The notes: generated by a model not told the origin, from the letters alone. DNA of 64,000 bases from Sclerodactyla briareus (GCA_026419785.1 JAODTK010001111.1:682001-746000), one strand, 5' to 3'; counted from the first letter of the stretch, positions 22,621-41,336 are shown. Translations and numbers: made by a program.

Positions 22621-25546
22621 TGTCTCGCCAGAATGAAATTCTGGAGGGGCGACTTAGTGGGTCACCTATGGCGTAGTGTGTGTTGATGTGTGCGTTGTGC
22701 GTGTGTGCGTGTTGGGTGTGGGTGGTGTGTCACACTTCCTTGTGCGCAGGATATCTTTCGAACGGCAAGTGCAATTGCGACAAAGATTTCAGGGTAGCAT
22801 CGGAGTTGGGTGAACACGATTGATTAGATTTTGGCATGGCAAAAAAAAAAGTGACTAATTAAGTAAGGTTAATTAGCCTATTTTATGTAATTATTGTTTA
22901 GGCTCGTTAACAAGATTACGGATGAACAGCGTTTAGTGTGCTATGGTGACTTGGTTTGGCACATAGATGCGGGATAAAACGTAGATGAACTGATTAGATT
23001 TTAGCGGGTAAAAATAGGGTCATCAAAGGGCAATTCGGGGTCCAAAAACTGTTTTTTGGCCAATAACTTGGGAACCCCAAAAATTGTTCTTACCGAGGTG
23101 GGGAGGTGCCCATTGTGATCACTCGTTGACCTCCATCCGTAGCTGACCTTTGACCTCAATTGACCTTTACCATGCTTTGGGCCGGATCAAATTTCCGTGG
23201 CCATTTTAAGAGTCTCAAGTAACTTCCGACGAAAAATGAACCATAATTTGACCCATGTGACCCTTTGTGGTGAAGATAGCAGAGGTCAAAGTTTTCATTC
23301 GAAATATTAAGTGCAGTTAGGATGTTCGTAGGCTTGTCATGGTGCATTTTAGAATCAGCAGGTCCAAACTACCCATGAAAAATTGAGGTCAAAAGGTCAA
23401 AGGTCATCAAATTGTTGAATGAATGGTATTTTCGCGAGTTACAGGGCAAGAAAAATTACAACTGTCAATTTTCGTCCAAAATTTGGATTATCTGGCAGAG
23501 GCTTGGGGCTGAATAGACGAAACAAAATCCGCTTCAATCGGGCACTCGGTTCTCAGGTTACGAGGGGTCAAAAGGTGTTTTATTACCTTTTGGCAATAGC
23601 AGCGGCCAGTATACTTTGGGAGACATAGCTTGTCGACTGAGTGCATCTCATCGAGAGTAACATTTTTCATAAAAACTGACATGTCATCAAAGGTCCATCA
23701 AAGGTCACTTATGTGCAAAACTAATAGTTTTTGAGACAACTTACACTGACTTGGCTTTGGCAATGTTGAAATTTTCAGGACAGGGTGTAAACGTCATGGT
23801 GAGAACATTTCACATAAAAAACCATCATGTCATCATAGGTCATTTAAAGTCACTTATGGGCATATAACTGCCAAATAGTATGTGTTCCTGCAACAACTTC
23901 CATTGACCTTTCCTGGTGGTTATATTTCAGGACAAGGTGTATCCCATCTAGGGTTACATTTTTTATAAAAATGGTCATGTCATCCGAGGTCATTGAAGGT
24001 CAATTTGAGTTCAAAAACTGATTTGTCTTGTCGGCATAGCACTGGGGCGGTTCATCAGAATGCAAAATGCTCCTAGGAGTGGATGTATCACATGGAGAGT
24101 TACAATTTTCATAAAAACTGTCATGTCATTGAAGGTCATTCAAGGTCACTAAGGGGTCAAAAACTGTTTTCTGGCGATAATCGGAGAATTGAATATCTGT
24201 GAAGGCTGGAAGGTTCACCATTGTGAATAATTGTTGACCTGCATGGTGTGACCTCTGACCTCAATTTGACCTCTGTCGGGTGGTCATGTGGTTATTTTAA
24301 AGGTTGAGTCTTTGAATAAAAGTGCTTATTTAAGGAGTTACAGGCAAAAAAAATAGAAAAGGTATTCTGGATATGGATAGACCTTTGTGTGCGTTATGGA
24401 GGATAACCAACTCCCGCTTCGATCGGACACTCACTTAGGTAGTTACAAGGGGTCAAAGTTTAATTAATAGCTTTTTGCCAATAACATTAGGCGGCCGTGT
24501 TCATTGTAATGCCAATATGCTTCTAGGACAGTGGATGCATCACATGAGAGTAACAATTTTTATAAACCCCGCCATGTCATTGAAGGTCCTCAACGGTCAC
24601 GTAGGGGTAAAACACTGATTTTAGTAATTTTTTGGCAAAGCACTGGGGCATGTTCATCAGAATGCAAAATGCTCCTAGGAGTGATGTATCACATGGAGAG
24701 TTTACCATTCTCATAAAAACTGCCATTTCCAGTAAAGGTCATTCAAGGTCACTTAGGGGTCAAAAACTTTTCTGGCCATAATCGGAGAATTGAATACTGT
24801 GAAGGCTGGAAGGTTCACCATTGTAATATAATTGTTTACCTGCAATGTGTGTGAACTCTGCCCTCAATTGACCTCTGTCGGGTGGTCATGGGTTAAGGTT
24901 GAGCTTAGAATAATCTTGCTTATTTAAGGAGTTGACGGGCAAAAAAATAGAAACTGGTTTATTGGCAAGTGGGGATATACAAGTTGGCGGTTTACGACCA
25001 GGCGGTGTCTAGTTCACAATAGGTGCAACTGGCGCATGTCAGTGTGTCTATTTGCATGGTGTTTCCTCCCCAAATTTCGAAGTTTGTTTGATTTTCCTGA
25101 AGCAGCTTGATTGGTATGGTCCCCTTAGTTTAATTCCCCACCCCCAAATGTTAACCTAACATTGACTCGAGTCATTTGGGGTTTGGCTTGTGTATAAATT
25201 GGTTTCCATTCATGCAAAGTTCAATTTTTGAATCCCCATGTATTAAGTGTGGTCCTTGGATATGTGAAATGAGCAAATGCGTCAAAGGAGTTGAATATTG
25301 TGTCTATTTGCATAATTTAGGCAATCTTTTCACATTTCCAAAACTTATACTTCTTAACTCTTCAGTAGACATTGTCCATTCAGTCCTTAACGAATTTGAA
25401 ATTTATCACTGATTGTAGGGGGTGTTAAATGCTATCAAACCAATCTTTAAGCACACATTAATTCGTTGTAACTGTTTTTCATGGTGACATTAGATGGAAA
25501 CACTGATCGCGCAACCAGGCGAGACACTGGGGGCGATCGCCTTGTC
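22621..25546 (+). mobile_element. TIR-type non-autonomous element with internal array, in PRPS intron 5
   Basis: The left end TGTCTCGCC at 22621 is matched by GGCGAGACA near 25519-25527. The left end forms a hairpin (GCCAGAAT-GAA-ATTCTGG) and the right end has the perfect palindrome GGCGATCGCC at 25532-25541. Inside, segments of about 150 bp (ATGTCATTGAAGGTCATTCA, then GGGGTCAAAAACTG) recur near 23686, 23825, 23976, 24122, 24573 and 24725. Two alternating types give a larger period near 590 bp. The same ends and array are found at 51.35-61.69 kb. No transposase is encoded. It probably moves, or moved, by borrowing enzymes. Confidence 0.78.
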
Positions 25547-25685
25547 TAAAGACAAATAAATTGGGTCTTTCATGTTGATCCCTCCATTTTGTAGTGTGAA
25601 TGTACTGTAGCAAGTCTTATCAAAATCGCAGGAGTTGAGCCCAATTTGTAATCTCTGAACTAACCAACTAAATTTTTCCGTCCAG

Positions 25686-25852
25686 ATTAAAGGAGGCTGG
25701 AGCCGTCAAAATCTATGCTATCCTGACCACCCCTCTTTCTCGGGCCCTGCAATATCCCGTATTTGAGAACGCCTGCTTTGAGTCTGTGGTCTTGACGAAT
25801 ACGATACCCCAGGAGCAGAAGTTAAAGCAGGCCAACGAAAGATCGCGGTCGA
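25686..25852 (+). CDS. PRPS: PRPS exon 6
   Basis: The acceptor TCCGTCCAG ends at 25685. It reads LKEAGAVKIYAILT, then a short out-of-frame stretch, then ENACFESVVLTNTIPQEQK and LKQANE. The +1 frame of the short stretch contains FSGPAISR, exactly the family sequence expected there, so two compensating indels (about 25728 and 25755) enclose it. Another base is missing near 25840, where the shifted frame gives KIAVE before the donor GTAATG at 25853. NACFE and TNTIPQE are strongly conserved in animal PRPS. The compensating pattern favours sequence error over decay. Confidence 0.92.
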
Positions 25853-25859
25853 GTAATGA

Positions 25860-26070
25860 CTATCCGGGGGAGACCTGGTGGCAAGGATCTGGGGTTGCCT
25901 TATCCTGTGGGTTGCAAAATTACGAATCCTCTGTCTGAACTACTTTTGATTCTCTATCTACCTGGGTTCGAACTCTGGATCCGGTTTGAACCTCTGGTCT
26001 GTCGGTGGATCAATTGCATGATGCACCCTAACTCAATCCTGGGACAGTACACGGTGGTCCAATGTTGACA
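25860..26070 (+). repeat. Possible SINE-like repeat in PRPS intron 6
   Basis: It contains GGGTTCGAACTC (close to a pol III B box) at about 25966 and TCAATTGCATGATGCACCC near 26010, shared with 48744. No clear A box or tRNA cloverleaf was found, so it may be only a fragment. Confidence 0.35.
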
Positions 26071-27858
26071 GTCGGGGTTGTTACTCTCGGTCCAAGGGCA
26101 GGATGATATGCTGGTCGCCATAAGCAACAGTTGCTATGTAACATTATTCGAATAGCTAATATCGCCCATGAATGCTCCTCACATGATCAGAATTGGCTCC
26201 TCACCACCTTTTGGATGATGTGCATAGTATTTCAAAACTATAGACAGAATACAGGTCTTCTACAATATCCTCCCCAAATTGCTACACAAGTGGCTGGCAA
26301 TATTTCAAACGCTGTATGGTAACTATACAGCTCTAGAAATTGTGACTTAAGGGGATTACCAGAAATGTGAATTCTAGGGTTAAATTAGGAAATTTGTTTG
26401 AAATCTGTTTTTTCCAGTAGATTTGGGAGATTGGAGAACTGAATTGTTCCAAATTTTAGAACAAGGTAGAAAGTATCCAGACAAAGGGTTTCCCTGTGTT
26501 AACACTGAAATTTCCTGAAATTCCTATGAATGTTCTTTTGAGGAGACTGCTGTTTTTCAGACATATTTTGATATATTTTGTCTATTTGCAACTCACAAAA
26601 TAGTAGCATGGTAGCAACCTGAATAAATCCACATTTGCTGTTGAGATCTTGCAACTCTGGGGATTGCCTTCTTGTTTCAATTTGTACAGCAGATGTTTCT
26701 GATCTTTTGAAAGTAGTGACGCTGGGGTGTGTCAAATTCCATGATTTGTCAGTCATGATTGATGGGTGGGTCCTTCTGCCTAGTTCATCTCAGGGGTAGT
26801 GAGGGTGTGTCATGCCAGTGTCAAGTCATATTTCTTTTCATTCAAAACTGGTTGACGATGACGACTGGAGCAATTGGACAGGCTGTGTCAATCATACAAA
26901 GCACTAGAGAGCTATTGCGATAACGCCTATAAAGTTTCCGATGTATGAGACGGCAGCCGCGGATACACACCCAAGACCGTAATTTTGTCTCTGGACGCTT
27001 GGTGGCAGTGGAGTTATCATTATTTGCATGAGTCATTGAAAGGTAGTGCTCTTCACTGGATGGTAGTGACGTGTTCTGCTGGGGCTCTTCAATTTTCCCC
27101 ATACGATATCCCGCAAACACACATTGTTCCAGGGCAAGTTTTTGCAAGTATCCTACCCTGATGGCTACTGTACGGATGTACTAGATGGATTCATCCCTTG
27201 AACATGGCCTGCCCGCCCTCTGTGGTTTTAATTTCACCGGGGGGGAATGTCCCCATGGGTGTGCTGACTGCCCCTGGGGGCTCATTTTCAATTTTGTAGT
27301 GTCATAGTAAATAATTTGGATGCTATACTGCTGAAATATTCTTGCCCTCGGAACAATCGAAAATCACTTGCACAAAATATAACAGCCATAATAGTTACAC
27401 TGGCCCTGGGTATATATACACAAAGTTGCACCCAGGTGTAAAACTGGGCAAGGGCTCAGGGCTAGTCGCTTGTATACGTGCATAGTAGCCCCTTTAAGTA
27501 GACCAATGGTAACTCAATAGGTAGCATAGGTCCTAGGTTTCCATCCATGTACAGATATGTTTTGAGGTCCCCCAGACTGCAATGGATGCTGGCACAGAGC
27601 ATCGGGGTTGGCCCCCCTCTCTTTTCACTTTTCCCTAATATTTGAGGGTGCCTTGATGCAAATGGTCCATAATTCAGGCTATATCACTTCGTACACTATT
27701 TACAAACATTGTTTGCATAGTCTTATCTTTTGACAATTTTCATGGGCCCTCTGATGCCTGGAGGTCCTTGGACCCCAGGTTGAATAGCAAGGGCATTAAG
27801 AGCTGCTCTTTGTCATCCAAATATTTCTTCCTGACCCTCCCAAAATCGTTGATCTTAG

Positions 27859-33110
<5,252 letters not shown>

Positions 33111-33114
33111 CATG

Positions 33115-33600
33115 CTATGTGTGAAACGATCCAATGGTGTACAATATGAAACCACCAGGTCGGAAGCCTAACGCAGCATGTGTGGAACAAAGCAGTATGT
33201 CCTGAGGTTTGCCCCCAAGCATTATTCTTCCAGTAATTGTTCTCACACCATCATGCATCTCGAGTGATTTCGGGGCATCCTCCGGAATATCACACACCTG
33301 CCCTTCCATGTCATCATCGCTTTCTTGGTCCACCCACCAGTGCTTTCCTTGCTTCTCACCATGCTCTCTCAATCCGTCGCAATATCGCCGATTCTCATTC
33401 CCTCCAAACCACCATGTCTCACTCCCACACAGCGTTGCAGATCTCACACAAGTTTGATAGGCCCTTACTTTCTCTTCAAAGATAACCTCTCCCAATTAAG
33501 AAATAACTCAACATTCCATCACTCCATCCTCCAAGCCTTTCTCATGCAGTCACAACGGCCACCCTCACCACTTGTGTCTACCGTGTCCGCTAAGTAACAA
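33115..33600 (-). mobile_element. LINE reverse transcriptase C-terminal fragment
   Basis: Read on the minus strand, the segment starts near 33600 with GDTV...GEGGRCDCMRKAW, resembling the LGD...GG...R...AW block of LINE reverse transcriptases. From 33495 an open frame gives KVRAYQTCVRSATLCGSETW, close to the family block YKTCVRSAMLYGSETW. It ends in a region resembling the usual tail (WWVDQESDDDM, then IPEDAPKSLEMHDGVRT, compare the family pattern W.D.V..DM...PEDA.DR..WR). Several blocks are missing or shifted. It differs in domain part from the 11.6-12.3 kb fragment, and the two are probably from different families. It lies directly next to a dispersed repeat at 33.66 kb. Confidence 0.8.
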
Positions 33601-33663
33601 GAAAAAACTTCCTTCCTCCAACTCCAGGTCACTATACCTATTGATTTTTTTTAATCATTTCTA

Positions 33664-33760
33664 AAGGGTTCAGGAAGCCAAGTAAGGTTCATCAAGGACC
33701 CTGGCCTTATTGATTCTGGATGAGTACCGGCTCCAATGGTATCAAGGTGTTACCATTACA
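33664..33760 (+). repeat. Dispersed repeat fragment (copy 1)
   Basis: GGGTTCAGGAAGCCAAGTAA followed by GTTCATCAAGGACCCTGG is a near match to 48532-48575. This copy lies between the LINE fragment and element copy A. Confidence 0.7.
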
Positions 33761-33807
33761 TCCTGCTCCGGAACCGGCTATTTCAAGGGGGTGAAATGTC
33801 ATTTTTG

Positions 33808-35696
33808 ATTCCTTGACGAAGCAGAGGAATCTTCATGCGTGGTGGTGTGCCATGAGTGGTGTGTGTGTGAGCCCAGCTTGTAAAAACGGATAAACTTGAT
33901 CAGGTCTGGGTAGGTAGTATCTACGTGGTATGGGTGTTCCATGATGAGTACAGAACCCTATTGTTTTTTGGTCAGGTAATAGGGTATCTGAAGTCACAGA
34001 GGTCAAAGTCTGAAAACATGTAAACACGAAGTCCGAATGGTTGGTCTGTCAAGTTGAATTCGGTGTATAGTCTCTTATGGGGAGTACAGGAACCAACCCT
34101 ATTGTTTTTTGGTCAGGGACAGGAGGTGAAGTTTGGGCAGGAAAAGAAATTGGATATTTTGGCCAATTTTGACTTGTAAACCCGATAACTCGACCCACCG
34201 GAGGGTGCTCACACTTCGTATTATGTGTTCACATAATGGTACATGAACCCTATTGTTTTGGGGTCAGGGCACTGGGGTCACCAGAGGTACAAAGTCTAAA
34301 AAACCGTGTAAACACGATAAGTCCAGAATGGTTGGTTGATCAAGTTGAACTTCGGTGTATAGCTCTCTTAGGGGAGTCCAGAAACCAACCCTATTGTTTT
34401 TGGTTCAGGTCAGGAATGAATTTTGTTGAAATAAAAAATTTGATATTTTGGCAAATTTTGGTTGTAAACACGACAATCGACCCCACTGGATGGATGAAAC
34501 TCATGCTTGGTATGTGGGGTTCCTAATGAGTACAGAACCCTATTGGTCTGGGGTCAGATCTGAGGTCACCAGAGGTCCAAAGTCTGGAAAACCTGTAAAC
34601 ACAATAGTCCAGAATGGTGTTGGTCTGACCAAGGAAATGGTTGTGTATAGCTTTTTATGGGGTACAGGAGGGGATCCTATTGATTTAGGTTCAGGTCGGA
34701 GCAAATTTGGGTAAAAAATGAAATTTCGGCCAAAGTTTAGCTTGTAAAAACGAGAACTTGACCCACCTGGATGATGAAGATCATACTGTGTATGTGTGTT
34801 CCCCATAGACATGAGCCCTATTGTTTGTGGGTCAGGTCAGACGGTCATCTGAAGTCAGAATGGTTGTTGATCAGTGAAACGCGGTTCAGGAACTTCCTAT
34901 AGGGAGTACAAGAACCTATTGTTTTTGTGCAGGTTAGAGGTCACCGGAGGTCAACGTCTGTAAACCTTGTAACACGAAAGTCAAGAATGGTTGGGCCGAT
35001 CAAGTGAAATTCGGTGTATAGCTCTCTTATGGGGAAGTACGGAACCCTATTGCTTTTGGTTCCGGTCAGGAGTAAATTTGGGCGAAATAGAAAATTTGTG
35101 AAATTGGGTTTTTTGGCCAATTTTTTTGCTTTAAACATGAACGATACCTGCGACCCCACCATTGACATTGAAGCACATTCTTGGTCTGTGTGTTTCCCCA
35201 TGATGAGTACATGAACCGTTTGTTTTTGGGTCCGGTCGAGGTCACCAGAAGGTCAAAGTCTGAAAACCTTGTAAACTCGTTAAGGCCGAACGTTTGGGTT
35301 TGATCAGGGTTTGAAATTAGGTGTGTAGCTTTCTTTATGGGAGTATCGGGAACCCTATTGTTTTTGGTCATATTTCGGCCCAATTTTGGCCTTGTAACAC
35401 GAAACTCGACCCCTCCCGGATGGTGAAGCTCATCATGCAATGAACCCTATTCGTTTTTGGGGTCAGGAGGTCAGAGGTAATCTGAGTTCAACCCAAAGTC
35501 TGAAACCCTGAAATTTAGTGTGAACGCTTCCTTACCCAGGGTACAGGAACCCTATTCGTTGGTTTGGGAAAGATAGGAATTTTGTCAGACGTTATGTTCC
35601 CATAATAGCTGGTACAATCTCCCATTTTGTCTGTGTGTCTGGCTATTGGTTGACAGAATCAGTCAAGTAATCACTTAGCCCTTTGGCTTTCCTGTT
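33808..35696 (+). mobile_element. Tandem-array-carrying element, copy A (1.9 kb)
   Basis: The left end ATTCCTTGACGAAGCAGAGG and the right end CACTTAGCCCTTTGGCTTTC match, in reverse complement, both ends of the 6.3-kb block at 54.12-60.42 kb. Between them lie about five units of a repeat of about 316 bp. Each unit is a pair of related halves of about 150-165 bp, both containing GAACCCTATTGTTTTTGG and CTTGTAAACACGATAA. The left end includes GATTCCT...AGGAATC and the right end AGCC-CTTT-GGCT, each able to form a small hairpin. There is no coding capacity. The arrangement resembles the Helitron-associated, centrally repetitive elements known in molluscs, but that is an analogy only. Confidence 0.82.
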
Positions 35697-38600
35697 TCCC
35701 CATATGTCATTCAAAACGATACCTAGGGATTGGAATGGTGGAATGGTTCCATTCTTTGTAACAAGAGGGACATCACAAAAGACGATTTCCAACCACTGGA
35801 ATTCTGGTGGATTTTATTTGAGAACTTTGTAGTTTTTTTGGCTTATTCTGATGATTTTTCTCACCATTTCCTAGATATTGAAGGTTGAAATGACCAGACC
35901 TATTTCAAAATTTCTCGAAACCAAGGTTACATTGAATATCAGTTTGCAAACTGTTTTTGAAACTAACCAACAAATAGATTGAAGAATACGTTCACAGAGT
36001 TGCTGATGTGATCTCACAACTCTGAGCTCTACTCATTGTTGCATAATTCAGGTTGGGAATTTAAACCTGTCCTTATGTATTAAACTACAAATCACCACCA
36101 GATTCTATTTGGTTGTGGTGTAAATTTTGTAAACAAGCTGGCTTGTCATGGGGAGCCCTTAAAAACAACTGTGATACAAACAAATACAGGTTTTTTACCC
36201 CTTGTCTGACTTCTAAGTCGTATCCTTTATTTGCGTTTCTACACCCATACTTTGTCGGAACTCTCCACTTTAAATCTTCAGGACTTGGAAATAGTACTGT
36301 ACTACTTCTCAGGACCCAAGAAATTCTTCCTTCTTCTTTCGTGTCCTTTACAAGTATGCAACGCACCCCCACCAAGTATCACACAAGTCCTCTTCCTGAA
36401 TTTCATTCAGCGAGACAAAAAATATTAAACTAGAATGCACAAGGATTAACAATGCCATCACCAAGTTGTATTAATACTGCAGCAGGGGTTTAAGGTACAC
36501 TTGTGATGAATAGGGTTACTGTCTTCAATTATACCAATTGGTACCTTTGAAAGGGAAATCAGTCAACGCAGAAATACTATGAAAAAAAATAGCACCAATA
36601 TCAATTTTGGTATAGCAACACTGGTCTGTGAGTTGGTACAAATTAGTTGCAAAATCAATTATCAGTTGCCACTTAAAGGAAGAATATACTTCCTTCAAGG
36701 AATTTTATGAATGTCTTTTTGTGGTCAAGGTTTGGCTCTTTATTTCCTGAGTTGTCTGTTAGTGCATATAATACAATTTGTACACTGTGGGACTATGGGA
36801 AGGCAACATACTCCAACCTTGATGTTTCACGTTTAAACGTGTCCCCTTACCCATAATCTGAAGTAACAATACTGATTGGACTTGATCAAAAATCATCAAC
36901 TTACACATCAACATTCATATCTGTAGATTGTTTCCCCATTATTGTGCATTAGTTACCAACAGCCAAACTAGGAGTGCAAATGACGAACCTGCCATGGCCA
37001 AGCCCACTCGTGCCACTAAACAGTTGTAGTAGTGGATTTGGAATTTCTGCCTCCGAGGCGTTCGTCCGACATCCCAATCCAGTCCAGTCATGTTTGGAAA
37101 TGACCTGGCACACTCTACTAAGTGAAAGTTTGACAGCATTTGAGTTGCAAAACGGCATTTCGTTCGTCCTCCACCACTGTCCCTGTTCGATCAGACAGAC
37201 ACCCCGCAGGAATATACTATATGATGCCCCTTGTGCACGTTTCTGTATCGGCAATTTAAGATAACAAAGACAGTTTATGGTAACCATCAGGATACAAGCC
37301 AGTCATGGAAAAGTTGTGTCATCATTGGTTCAACCTGTCCCGTTCCCGAGTATTGCATAGTATATGCTATGTCATTAATAGGATCTACACAACTGAATGG
37401 ATGAGTATTTATGTTCTGGTTGCACGCCACCCCATATGGATGAGTGCGACAAATCAGACTTCTGTTATTAGTTCTGTATTTCGTCAGTTCTGTTTCTTTA
37501 TTCAGTTCTTTCTTTATTCAGTCTGTTATTCAGTTCTGTTCAATATTTCTGTATGAATGCGTGTGATAGCCTATATGAAGGTCCATGAAATTGCACAAAG
37601 TTAGCTTCATTGCAGAAAAACAGGCTTTCTGATTTTCAGAGAGGTACTTCGTCTGTAAGGATCCAATAGGTCTTCCATCTAGATTGTCCTAAAAAGATTG
37701 TTCAATGAAACTGCATGCTAAAAAAGAGTGTTGCCAAGCTCGCACACCCCGAAACAAATACAATGCACATGTTTCAATCAATGATTGAAACTAAAATGCC
37801 GTGTTTGTCTGCAATGGCTTATGAATTATGTGCTGAATATGCCAATCAGCGCGTATATTTCGCTAAAGCTGGGTTTACATGCAAAGCGTTTTGCTTTACT
37901 TGTATTGTAGTTACATTGAAAAATTAACCATGCGATATTCTGGCTAGTTTTCCCTTACTTTGTCATGAAAAGTGACGTATATGGTGAACAACCTGATTAT
38001 GGTAGATTCGTTAAAAGGATGTGCAGTAATATCACCGCATTTTGAAGAAAATCCATTACATGATCATTTTACCTTCGGGAATAAAATTCTGGGTACATGA
38101 GCCTCCGAGCAAAGCAGTAATTAAATTATGTTAGAAATGCCCATTTCCCATAGTCGCTGTTTGTCTTTAACATCAGATACAATCAGCTCTATAAAATAAC
38201 AAGCACTAAAACAGGCACGTAATACACAACATCTCGTTCATGAATCAGGAACTCCAGACTGAGAATGGGCTCGCATCTGAAGCTTTTTCCAATGCTTAGA
38301 GCGAAAGATGCGGTGTATACATTATAGTAGTTGAAAAAAACGCCCCCGAAGCCGCCGTCGTGAGGGGACCTTCAGTTTCTCCTCGCATTTGGCCTATTAA
38401 AAACAGTAATCAGATCGACCTGTCCATGTGGACTAAATGACTTCCTTCCTTTGCCATATTCTATGGTTTTCTAGCAACTGAAAATATCAAACCATGATCC
38501 TAAAGAATTAATGGCACCAATCAAACATTTCTCCTGTTCATGAATGTTCATGAAGTATACACATTTGATGTATTGTATTATAGGGACTCCGTGGTTTCCC

Positions 38601-39341
38601 CATGAATGTCACAGGGCAATTTGTAATAGCTGATTGTGCCCTTACAGTACACTCAATCAGCTAATCGGTATGGGGCGTTCCGCTGTTCTAGTGTAATGAA
38701 AAGAAAGTCCCAAAAGTCATGTCATAATCCCACATGACCTTTGCCTTTAAAGTCACCAGTGTATGACCTGAAACATGAGCCAAACTTCTCAGCCAGCCTT
38801 AGATCTATGCAAAGATGTTTTGTTTTAAATTGGCAAGTACATTGGGATACTACTAAAATCGAAAATCAACGATAAATTTAATGATAAAGCAACTCGCAAT
38901 AATGATTTCTAAGTTCTAACCTATGTTTGGAAAATGGAAGAAAATATGCAGCACACGTGGTATGAAGGCCCTCAATGATGGATAATAAATTATGTTGATA
39001 TGGGTATATCGTGGATTCCATGGTATAATATACCAAAATAAACGTTTCTGTCGAGTTGCGTCAGGGCTGCCAGGTCATCGGGTAGGAGCCCTCGTTTGGC
39101 CCTAACGCCTTCCCCTTCCCACGCGTCTGTACAGGTTATACCTCAATGCAGGCTTTGGCCGAGGTTCCACATGTCTTTGGATATGGTGCTGAGATCCGAA
39201 GGACACTCTGGTGTAGGATAAAAAGTTAGGAAGTTATTAAATTGTCCTTGGCTAAAGCCCGAAAGTTTTTGAACGTGTGCAGGATTTCGAACTTCAAATT
39301 GACTTTCTTCACTTCCACTAATAGTAAGGAACATATAAAGA

Positions 39342-39366
39342 TGCGTGTGTGTGTGTGTGTGTGTGC
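39342..39366. repeat. GT dinucleotide microsatellite
   Basis: About eleven GT units, with one CC interruption. Confidence 0.9.
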
Positions 39367-41296
39367 CTGTGTGTTACTCTGGCATCCAGGGAAGCCACAA
39401 TCCAACAATCGCAATACGCTACTGAAACTTGCAAATTTTAATCTTAATTGAGGAGGGCCTAATCATCAGGTCTCCAATGCTGCACCTAGTCATTTTAGGT
39501 AGCAGGAAAGCCATTTGTCTAAACAGCAACAAAAATATAATGGAAAAATCCCATTGTGCAGTTGAAATTATTGGCACACAATTTTTCATTCTGGCCACAT
39601 ATCTATTTCGGCCTGATCACGTCCACAGGAGACTAGAATTTGTGACTATTCCTGTAAGATAGAAAGTTAAGGCCGTAGCTATAAAATAATTTGAACATAA
39701 GGAGGAAGCGACAAACAACATCGGGAACAAGAATGAATTTCAACAATGACGTCATTACACAAGACCCGTCGTGTAGGGGGCCCTGGGGGTCCCTGAAAAT
39801 AACTGTCACAGGGGGACTTGAAGGAAAATGAGGGTCACAAAGGCGGAAGCAGTTTGTGAATAATGATATGGATAACAGACGGAGCTATTACATTGGATAA
39901 ATCGACTGATGCCCAATACTGAGAACCGGCACCCTAAAATATCATTCCCTCCCACCATCGTTGGAATACGCAAACAGGAGAGGGTCCATCCTGTCTGATG
40001 CCAGCAATCCCTGCCTGGGGTCTGCCATACATTCTATTTAACCTCAAGCAGTCAGGGATAGAGGGAGGAGGGAACCTATGTTCATACAAATCAAATGATA
40101 ACACTGTGCGCTGGAACTCATCCTACCGATACACCCAGTAGGTATTTGAGTATTCATGACCAAAGGCAAAGATTCCTGATGATTAGCTCTAGAAAGTGAA
40201 ACACCCCCTTAAGCAAGATTGAGATTAATTGGACAGGGAAGTTCAAAGGTCCCTTTGGTCTCCACAGAGCTAAATGACTCTGTACAGAACAATGAGGAGA
40301 AATCAGAAGCAAATCAAATAGTATATATTTCTTTTCAAGAGGTAAAACTAACTACATATGGTAATCCTGATTTGCTGAAGCTGCTAAATTATCAACGCTA
40401 CGCAGATCTTAGGGCAGTCAGTGTCATATATCCCAGATAAATTGACCAGGGCCCGCCGTTTAACTTTGGTGAGCGAAACTTTTAAAACTCTCAGTACCTT
40501 TATTTTGGAGCCAGAAATATCTACAAACCCCCTCTTATATTTCATGTATATACATAATATAAAAAATAATCTCTTCTACCTCATTAACTGGGGATTTTTT
40601 CAAAGTTTTCACAAAATTTTACTTGCCCAACACTTACCCCAATGCAAGTAGCGTGTTGCGGTGTTTTAAAATTTACCCACCGAACCGAAAAACAACCACC
40701 GGTGTACAAACCGGTGCACGGAAATTCTGAGTGTCTAAAAATAGCTTTATATCAGTGAAAACTGCAATCAACTGTACGCCATATAGAAACCTATTGTCTT
40801 CATCAACATTTAGGATTTTTTTTTTTATATTGTGTAATAGTTATATTGAACATTTAAATGCTGTGAAATGAAACTGATCTTGGGAAAGGTTCATTCGTTA
40901 TCAACTTATTTGTCCCATCTTCTACAGTTCAAGTTCTAATGTTTCGAAATATCAACGCTTCAAATTACATCTAGTGTGTACAGTCCACTCCACAGAGTCC
41001 CACAACATTGGCCAGCGCGACTGACGCCCCCTCCCCCAGCTGCAGCCACATCATGTGCAGGCTACGTGCCCATTGCTGTCTTGACAGAATCATTACAGGG
41101 TGTTTTATAATTCTCAACCACCTTGGCTAGTGGCTACTTCAAGTCGAATGGTTTGAAAATCTACTATGCAGATTGATGATGAAGTACCTCCTTCTGTTTG
41201 GTCTTAACAAATTGACAAAAGGGGGTAAACCACCTGTTGACCATACGAATACTGCTGTAGGTTTCGCAATCATTTCGCAGTCTATGCGAGTATCGA

Positions 41297-41336
41297 TTTT
41301 TTTGTTTTTTTTTTTTTGTTTTTTTTTTTTTTTGTT
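41297..41336. repeat. T-rich tract
   Basis: About 40 bases are T with three single G interruptions. It could be a retroposed poly(A) tail read on the opposite strand, but no attached element is recognised. Confidence 0.85.

Noticed and set aside
25960..25990. tRNA gene suggested by GGGTTCGAACTC
   Set aside because: No cloverleaf with acceptor and anticodon arms could be drawn around it; at most it is a B-box-like remnant.
33209..33597. Plus-strand serine/proline-rich open frames
   Set aside because: They are antisense shadows of the LINE reverse-transcriptase fragment on the minus strand.
36949..37287. Paired open frames on both strands (112 and 96 codons)
   Set aside because: Neither shows a recognisable motif, and there is no sign of which strand would be coding; they are noted only as part of a gene-free stretch.
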